The notes below the pieces were generated by a model, which was not told the DNA's origin, made no database searches, and saw nothing but the letters and a program-made list of their open reading frames with translations. A stretch of 55,155 nt of DNA. Origin: Rhodothermus sp. (GTDB taxonomy: Bacteria > Bacteroidota > Rhodothermia > Rhodothermales > Rhodothermaceae). This document shows positions 45,909 through 52,500 of this stretch, piece after piece. Position 1 is the first letter of the stretch, and every line of letters begins with the position of its first letter. Both the position numbers and the translations under genes were made by a program. The stretch lies in assembly GCA_015487635.1 (NCBI GenBank), contig WFPM01000177.1, positions 1-55,155 on the forward strand, in the 5' to 3' direction.

Positions 45909-48836
45909 ATGGGCGTGATGGGAAGCTGGCTGCTACTCGCGGCCCTCTGGTATTTTCCCCGGGGCGATACGTTGCATCTGCGCGAAGTGCCGCTGGAAGG
46001 TCTGCTGCCGCAGCTCTCCGTCTACAGCCTGGCGGCCGACAGCATCGGCTTTCTCTGGATGAGTACGCTGGACGGCATTGCTCGCTGGGATGGCGTGACC
46101 GTACGCACCTGGCAGTACTATCGCCGCTCCGACGGTACACTGCAACCCTTGACTGCAACCCCACGGCTACAGATCGACCGGTATCAGTACGTATGGGCCC
46201 ACACAGGGGACCATCTGCTGGTCAAACCGGCACACTCCGACACTTTCCGGGCCTGGCCTCCCTATGCGCTGGTAGTCGCACCGGACGGAACGCCCTGGCT
46301 CTGGACGGCATGCGGGCCACGCCCCTACCGACCAAATGCCCCTTTTCCATGCCCCGACACCTCGGTGGTACCTGCCCCGGACACCTGGCAGATTGGGCCG
46401 GACGGTACCGTCTGGTGGGTACAGCACGATACACTTCGGTGTCGTGTCCCCGGGAGGGCAACCACCGCCCTGCAGGCAACACCGGCAGCCGGCTTGCTCT
46501 ACCTGGACCGCAACCAACATCTCTGGCTCTACTACCGGTATCGCCTGCATCGCTACGCCACCGGCTCTGATTGCCGGATCCGGCCGCTCGACGCCTCCCT
46601 CCTCCCTCCTTCGATTCGCGGCATGGCACTCGATCACTTCGACCGGCTCTGGGTCGCCACAGAAGCAGGGGCCTGGGTGATCTCGCCGGCCGGAGACGCC
46701 CGGCGACTTGTCGTCCCTTTTCCTTACCGGACCCAGCTCACCCGTTATGTCCTTTCGCTCACAGCCGACGCACAGGGACGCATCTGGATCGGCACCATCG
46801 GCGGCGTGTACGTGTGGGATCCCTGGCGCCCCGACTTTCGCCAGTTGAATCAGACGCAGGGGCTGACCGGCGGCTACGTTTCGGCCATCCTGCGCGACCG
46901 CACCGGCCGATTATGGGTCGGGACTATTGGCAGCGGTCTGTATCAATTCCGACGGCATGGTGGCGACTGGCAACTGGAACGTACGGACCCCTCAGTCAAC
47001 GCATTTGTCTGGGCACTGGCCGAAGATGCCAAAGGCCGGATCTGGGCCGGCACCGACCATGGCCTGTTCTGCGTGAACTGCCCGCTCCGATTACTGCCCG
47101 CGCCATCGGATGCCCGCACGCCCGGGCCCAATACGTTCACCGTGCTGCTTCCTGACGCGACAGGACTGTGGGCCGGAAGCTACGACGGGACGCTCTACTT
47201 CGTAGAGCCCACGCGCCGTCGCCTGCTGCCACGCTACCGGGCCGCCACCCCCATCCGCAGCCTGTTGCGCGTGGGCGACACGCTCTGGGTGGGCACCGGA
47301 CAGACCCTGTTTCGGCTCCATCTGAATGCAGACGGAAGCATTCGGGAGGCCCGCCCCGTCTCGCTGCCGGTCCGTCTCACCGTCTGGAGCCAGCTTTACG
47401 ACCAGAAGGGACTCTGGCTGGGTACCAATCAGGGACTCTGGCGCTACCACAATGGTCGCTGGGCGCACTGGAATGTATCTGACGGACTGCCCTCGCGCAC
47501 CATATACGGACTGGTACCGGCCGGCCGACAGCTCTGGCTGAGTACCAACCGGGGCCTGGTGCGCGCCGACCTCGATAGCCTGCCGCGCCTGCACTTTCGC
47601 GTCTACAGCGCTTCCGAGGGCGTCGGCATAACCGAATTCAACCGCGGCGCCTATGCCCACGACGCCGAGGGTTACATATACTTCGGGGGCACGCACGGCC
47701 TGGTCTGGTTCGATCCGCGGGCCATCCGCCCCTATCCGTTTGCGCCACGCCCCGTGATCCTTTCGGTGTTGCGGGCACGCAGCCTTCATCTGGAAACAAT
47801 ACCTTTCTACGGCCAGTCGCTGGTGCTGCCCCCTTCGGAGCGCACGCTGGGCTTCGTCTTTCGCGGCCTGTTTCTCTCCTATCCGCAGGGCATCCGCTAC
47901 CGGGTAACCCTCGAGGGGAAGCGCCGCGAGGTCATCGACCTGGACACCGGTAATCAACTGCTGCTCAGTGGGCTGCAGCCCGGTACTTACCGGCTGCACC
48001 TAGAGGTGATCGGCCCGGACGGGCAGGTGGGACGCCTGCCCCAACCGCTCCGCTTTACGATTCGACCTTATCTGTGGGAAACCGGCGGCTTTCGGCTGGC
48101 CGTCTTTCTACTGGCCCTGATGCTGACGGCCGGGCTGGTCTACTTTGTACTCTCGGAACGCTACCGACGCCAACTCCTGGCCCGCCAGGTGCGCGAACAG
48201 GAACGGCGGCGTTTGAGCCGGGACCTGCACGACGAGGTGGGCGCCACGCTGACCAGTATTTACTTCCTGCTTACCGCTGCACGCCGTCGGCTATCCGACG
48301 AAGCAGCACTCCGGCGCCGCGTGCATCAGGCAGCCGAACTGGCCCGGACCGCCCTCGACCAGCTCCGACTACTGCTCTGGTCGACCGATCCGGAAAACGA
48401 CCACCTGCCCGTTCTGCTCAGCTACCTGCGCGAGACGGTCCGCCAGATGGCCGAAGCCGGCGGCCTGCAGGTCCGCTTCGCACTGCCGGAAACCATTCCC
48501 GACCTGGTCATTGATGCTGAACGTCGCCTGCATGTGGTGCGCTTTGTCAAAGAAGGACTGCGCAACGTGTTGCAACATGCCCGGGCTACTACGATTACCT
48601 TCCAGGTGGATCTGGCCAATGGCCACCTGAAGCTCCGGCTCTGCGACGATGGCCAGGGCTTCGATCCGCAGACCGTACACCGCCGGGGCCTGCGCTTTAT
48701 GGAAGAGCGGGCTGCACGTTTGCGCGGGCATCTTCGCATCGAGACGGCTCCGGGCCGCGGAACCTGCCTGGAGCTGCACCTGCCCATTTCCCCCGATCGG
48801 GGGATTGACGGCCGAGCTGTTTCGTACAGACAATAG
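45909..48836 (+). CDS. Beta-propeller sensor histidine kinase (NarX/LytS-like transmitter)
   Basis: 975 residues. N-terminal hydrophobic export segment (WLLLAALWYF), then about 600 residues of two-component propeller repeats (SIGFLWMSTLDGIARWDG, GRIWIGTIGGVYVWDPWRPD, GRLWVGTIGSGLYQFRRHGG, GRIWAGTDHGLFC). A Y_Y_Y domain comes near 650-720 (YPQGIRYRVTLEGKRREVID), then one membrane helix at about 728-748. HisKA_3 follows with His774 in LSRDLHDEVGATL, and a HATPase ends the protein (EGLRNVLQHARA, LCDDGQGFDP). The sensor is periplasmic; in gut relatives such proteins sense glycans. The regulator gene starts within 4-30 bp. Confidence 0.92.
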   Translation: MGVMGSWLLLAALWYFPRGDTLHLREVPLEGLLPQLSVYSLAADSIGFLWMSTLDGIARWDGVTVRTWQYYRRSDGTLQPLTATPRLQIDRYQYVWAHTGDHLLVKPAHSDTFRAWPPYALVVAPDGTPWLWTACGPRPYRPNAPFPCPDTSVVPAPDTWQIGPDGTVWWVQHDTLRCRVPGRATTALQATPAAGLLYLDRNQHLWLYYRYRLHRYATGSDCRIRPLDASLLPPSIRGMALDHFDRLWVATEAGAWVISPAGDARRLVVPFPYRTQLTRYVLSLTADAQGRIWIGTIGGVYVWDPWRPDFRQLNQTQGLTGGYVSAILRDRTGRLWVGTIGSGLYQFRRHGGDWQLERTDPSVNAFVWALAEDAKGRIWAGTDHGLFCVNCPLRLLPAPSDARTPGPNTFTVLLPDATGLWAGSYDGTLYFVEPTRRRLLPRYRAATPIRSLLRVGDTLWVGTGQTLFRLHLNADGSIREARPVSLPVRLTVWSQLYDQKGLWLGTNQGLWRYHNGRWAHWNVSDGLPSRTIYGLVPAGRQLWLSTNRGLVRADLDSLPRLHFRVYSASEGVGITEFNRGAYAHDAEGYIYFGGTHGLVWFDPRAIRPYPFAPRPVILSVLRARSLHLETIPFYGQSLVLPPSERTLGFVFRGLFLSYPQGIRYRVTLEGKRREVIDLDTGNQLLLSGLQPGTYRLHLEVIGPDGQVGRLPQPLRFTIRPYLWETGGFRLAVFLLALMLTAGLVYFVLSERYRRQLLARQVREQERRRLSRDLHDEVGATLTSIYFLLTAARRRLSDEAALRRRVHQAAELARTALDQLRLLLWSTDPENDHLPVLLSYLRETVRQMAEAGGLQVRFALPETIPDLVIDAERRLHVVRFVKEGLRNVLQHARATTITFQVDLANGHLKLRLCDDGQGFDPQTVHRRGLRFMEERAARLRGHLRIETAPGRGTCLELHLPISPDRGIDGRAVSYRQ
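48788..48805 (+). promoter_or_regulatory. 18-bp palindromic site d (inside the kinase 3' end)
   Basis: TTCCCCCGATCGGGGGAT followed by TG, the most symmetrical copy. It lies 62 bp before the regulator ATG at 48867 and inside the last codons of the kinase gene, suggesting autoregulation. Confidence 0.6.
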
Positions 48837-48866
48837 ATTATGCTCCGAAGACCCGCCCCCACCGCG

Positions 48867-49502
48867 ATGATCCACGTAGCGCTGGTTGACGACGAAGCGA
48901 TCGTCCGCGACACGGTGGCCTTTCTCCTGGAAGCGACGGACGATCTGTTGCTGACCGGTAGCTTCGCCAGTGCGGAAGAAGCCCGGCAAAAGCTCGCGCG
49001 CCTGCGCCCCGACGTAGCACTGATCGACATCGGGTTGCCCGATGAATCCGGTCTGTCCCTGATCCAAACGCTCCGGCCCCGGTTGCCCCACACCGAATTT
49101 CTGGTGTTGACGGTCTTCGACGACGACCGGCACATTCTGGAAGCAATTCAGGCCGGCGCCTCCGGGTATCTGGTCAAGCGCGATCTGCCTGAGCATCTAC
49201 TGACGGCCATCCGCACCGTGCATCAGGGAGGTTCGTGGATGTCGGCCGGCGTGGCCCGTCGCGCACTGGAATTGTTTCGCCGACAACTTGCCCCGGCTGC
49301 CGGATTGCAGGAGCTCACCCCGCGCGAACAGGAAATCCTGCAACTGCTGGCCCAGGGACTGTCCAACGCCGAAATTGCCGAGCAACTCCACCTGAGTGTG
49401 GAGACCGTCCGTACCCACATCCGCCACATCTACCGGAAGCTCCAGGCCCGCAACCGCGCCGAAGCCGTCAGCCGCCTCCTGCAAAATCCCCCGAACGGGT
49501 GA
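48867..49502 (+). CDS. NarL/LuxR-family response regulator
   Basis: 211 residues from the ATG at 48867 (MIHVALVDDEAIVRD), the conserved receiver start; an ATG at 48840 would add 9 residues. The receiver has Asp54 in ALIDIGLPD. A C-terminal LuxR-type HTH lies at about 149-201 (LTPREQEILQLLAQGLSNAE, LHLSVETVRTHIRHIYRKLQ). It pairs with the propeller kinase just upstream. The 18-bp palindrome lies before its own gene and before the giant protein gene behind it, so it is the best candidate for the protein that binds it. Confidence 0.94.
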   Translation: MIHVALVDDEAIVRDTVAFLLEATDDLLLTGSFASAEEARQKLARLRPDVALIDIGLPDESGLSLIQTLRPRLPHTEFLVLTVFDDDRHILEAIQAGASGYLVKRDLPEHLLTAIRTVHQGGSWMSAGVARRALELFRRQLAPAAGLQELTPREQEILQLLAQGLSNAEIAEQLHLSVETVRTHIRHIYRKLQARNRAEAVSRLLQNPPNG

Positions 49503-49503
49503 T
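49486..49503 (+). promoter_or_regulatory. 18-bp palindromic site e (upstream of the giant vWD gene)
   Basis: ATCCCCCGAACGGGTGAT followed by TG, 72 bp before the ATG at 49575. It overlaps the last codons and stop of the regulator gene. Confidence 0.6.
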
Positions 49504-49574
49504 TGTCGTGTCACTTTTCCTCGCTTTAGAATAAGAGGCGACGTTGTGCAATGAAGTACTGACCAAGGGTGGCC

Positions 49575-52500
49575 ATGCGTGGGCACTTCAGGCAGTATTC
49601 GCGTGCCTGGTCTTTCGTACTCCGACGGTTCTATGGTCTCTTTCTGGTAACCCTGCTGGGATTGTCCACCGGCGCTTTTGCCCAGCGGAGTACGCTGCTC
49701 CAGAAAGCCGCCGAACGGTTCCAGGTAGCCATCGATACTGCTTCGTTTGCCCTCTACCTTGAACCAGGGCTCACCACACTCCTTGCGCCCGCCGATCCGC
49801 TCCCTGATCCTGATAATCTTTCATCGGCATCCACCCTTGGTCTGCTCTACGTCCTGCAATACGACCCGCAGAATAATCCTCAGTGGCTTAATTCTGATTT
49901 GCCGCCCGGATGGTACCATCTCCGATTGCTTCACGAAAATGCTACCTGGATCGTTTCCCTTGAGGACAATAACGGACATAATCTGCGCATACCGGCCACG
50001 CTGGACAGCATCCCCCCGCCCAGCCCCGACGACGCCGCCCTCCAGCTCAGCCTCACCCCTTATGCCGATTCTGTCACCTTCATGCTCCGGCTGGATAATT
50101 ACCGCCGTCTGCGCTTCAGCATGCCTCGCGCTCCCGCAGCTCCTGCTTCCACGCCCATTGATACCCTCGAAGTCGTCTCCCGCCAGGCCCTGCTCCAGAC
50201 CCTTGCCCAGTTGCGCCGCCTCAGCCCCCAACTCGACACCACGCGCGTGCTGGTCGCCTCCACCGACAACCTCGTCCTGGCCGGCGCCCTCGAACCCGGC
50301 CTCGACCAACTCTCCGACGAACAACTCCGCCAGGGCCTCTCGTTTGCCGTCTTCATCGCCGCCCGCAAATTCCCCGGCTACCGCCGCGGCGAAGCCCTTC
50401 GCTTTGAACTGCAGCAACTCGACACGACCCGCTACGAGTTGCGCCGGCTCGACGCCCTGGGCAAACTCCTCGCCCGTGACACGCTGACGCTGCAGACGCG
50501 GCCGCAGCCTGCAGCCACCGCGTTGCACTTTGAATTGGCGCTGGGCCGGCCTCCCGAAGTCTGCCTGAGTGTGCCGGCCGGCGCGCTGTGCTTTAGCTGG
50601 CCGCTGCTGGCCGACATTCCGCAGCAGGTGGCGGCCGTGCCCGGCGACGGCTCGGTCGTGCTGACCTGGGAGGCGGCCCGCGGGGCGCTCAGCTACAACG
50701 TCTACCTGGCGGCCGAGCCGGGTGTGACCAAGCTCAACTGGCAACAGAAGGCTGAGGGCCGCAAGCTCGAAGACGTGCACTCGCCGCTGGTGATTAGCGG
50801 TTTGACGAACGGCCGGCCTTACTACTTTGTGGTGACGGCGGTGGGTGCTTCGGGCGAGTCGCGCGAGTCGGCCGAGGTGCGTGCTACACCGGAGGTGTCG
50901 CCCTATCAGGCCGAGGGGCCGCGTAGCGGTGGGGACCTGCCGCGTCCGTCGATCAAGCTGGGGTCGCCCCTTCAGGGCCAGACGCTCATCGAGCACGACG
51001 GGACGGTGGCCATCGTGGTGGCGCCGCAGGAGTTGACGCTTGAGCCGGGCGCGGTGCGCACGTTGGATGTGTGGGTGGAAGACGCCGAGGGGAATCGTTT
51101 TGCCGGCAGTGCGGATTACCTGGAGGTGGTGGTGGCCGGTCGGGGTTGGACGGTGGCGTGGGTCGAGCCGGGACGGTTGCAGGTGCAGGCGCCGGCGCCA
51201 GGGGCGGTTGTCGACAGTTTGATGGTGCTTGAGGTACGCTCGCAGTTGTTGGCGGACAGCACCTACTTTGCCGGGCAGGCGCTGGTGCGGCTGGTGCAGG
51301 TGCGTTCGGATGTGGTAGTGGTGCCGGAGCAGAAGGTGGTCTGGCCGGTGAGCTATCCGCTCAGTGCTGAAGCAATCGCCCAGCGCCGGAGTCTTTTCTC
51401 AGAGATCGAATGGGATCAGGCGGAGCGTCCTCAGCTCGATCCGCCTTCCCTGATGATCGGGGTGGTGGTGCAGGAGGATTCGTTGGGGCAGTATCAGGTG
51501 GGTCAGCGGATTGTGAGCACGGGGGAGGGGTTCAGCCTCGGGGGTCAGATCGAGCAGATCGTTGCGCGCAACGGCAACTACGTGTTGCTGCGCGTGCGGC
51601 TTCTGCCTGTCGAAGACCTTTATGAGGTCTACCCCTTCCCTGATCTGTTCAGACTAGCGCGAAAAGGAATTTCCCTGGTCAACCCCAATGCAGTCTATAT
51701 CTTACAGTCAGACAATTTGAAAAATCAGCTTTTCAAGGATAAGCAATCCGAATCTGCATGCAAAGCAGGTGCAAAGATTGGAGCAAGTACGAAATTTAAA
51801 TTCAACGCTGAAGCTTCGCTTGGACTAAGATATACTATTGAATACACTTGCAAAAATAGAGTGTTAGGAGGAGAATGGAAATTTGGAGCTGCTATTGATA
51901 TAGCCGGCAGCTTACAAGTTACTCAATGGGATTTCAAAACAGACACACGTAGATTATATAGAGCTTTTATTACTTATGATTACAACACGATATCAGAACT
52001 GTTAACAAAAGTTCAATTAAATCTTTTAATTTCAGGGAAAATTTATGCAGGAGTATCAATAAAAAGAGAGCTAAATATAAACATTGAAAGCATAGGATAT
52101 CTAATACCTATAGGTCTCAACGTATATTCTTACCAATTATTTTCATATTTTATAGGAGTTGCCATCAGATTCTCTATTTTAAACAACAAACTTGATGGTA
52201 TAAAAAAGGAGATACTTGAAGGAACAGAATCTTTTATAAGAAAAGAAGTGGAAACAAACATAATTTCAGTAGAATTAGGAGCCTCAATAAATGCATCTAC
52301 AAATATAGGAAAACTTATTCAGTTACAATCAGGTGCGACTAATGTTAAATTTGATGGATTTTTCAACTTAAAAATTCTAGAATTCACCACACCAATACCA
52401 GATTTCAATTATTACAAAATGAACTTAAAGGCTTCTCCCTTCACCATAGGTCCGATTCTTGGATTAATCAAAATAAAGACATCCTCCTTTTCCCCCATTA

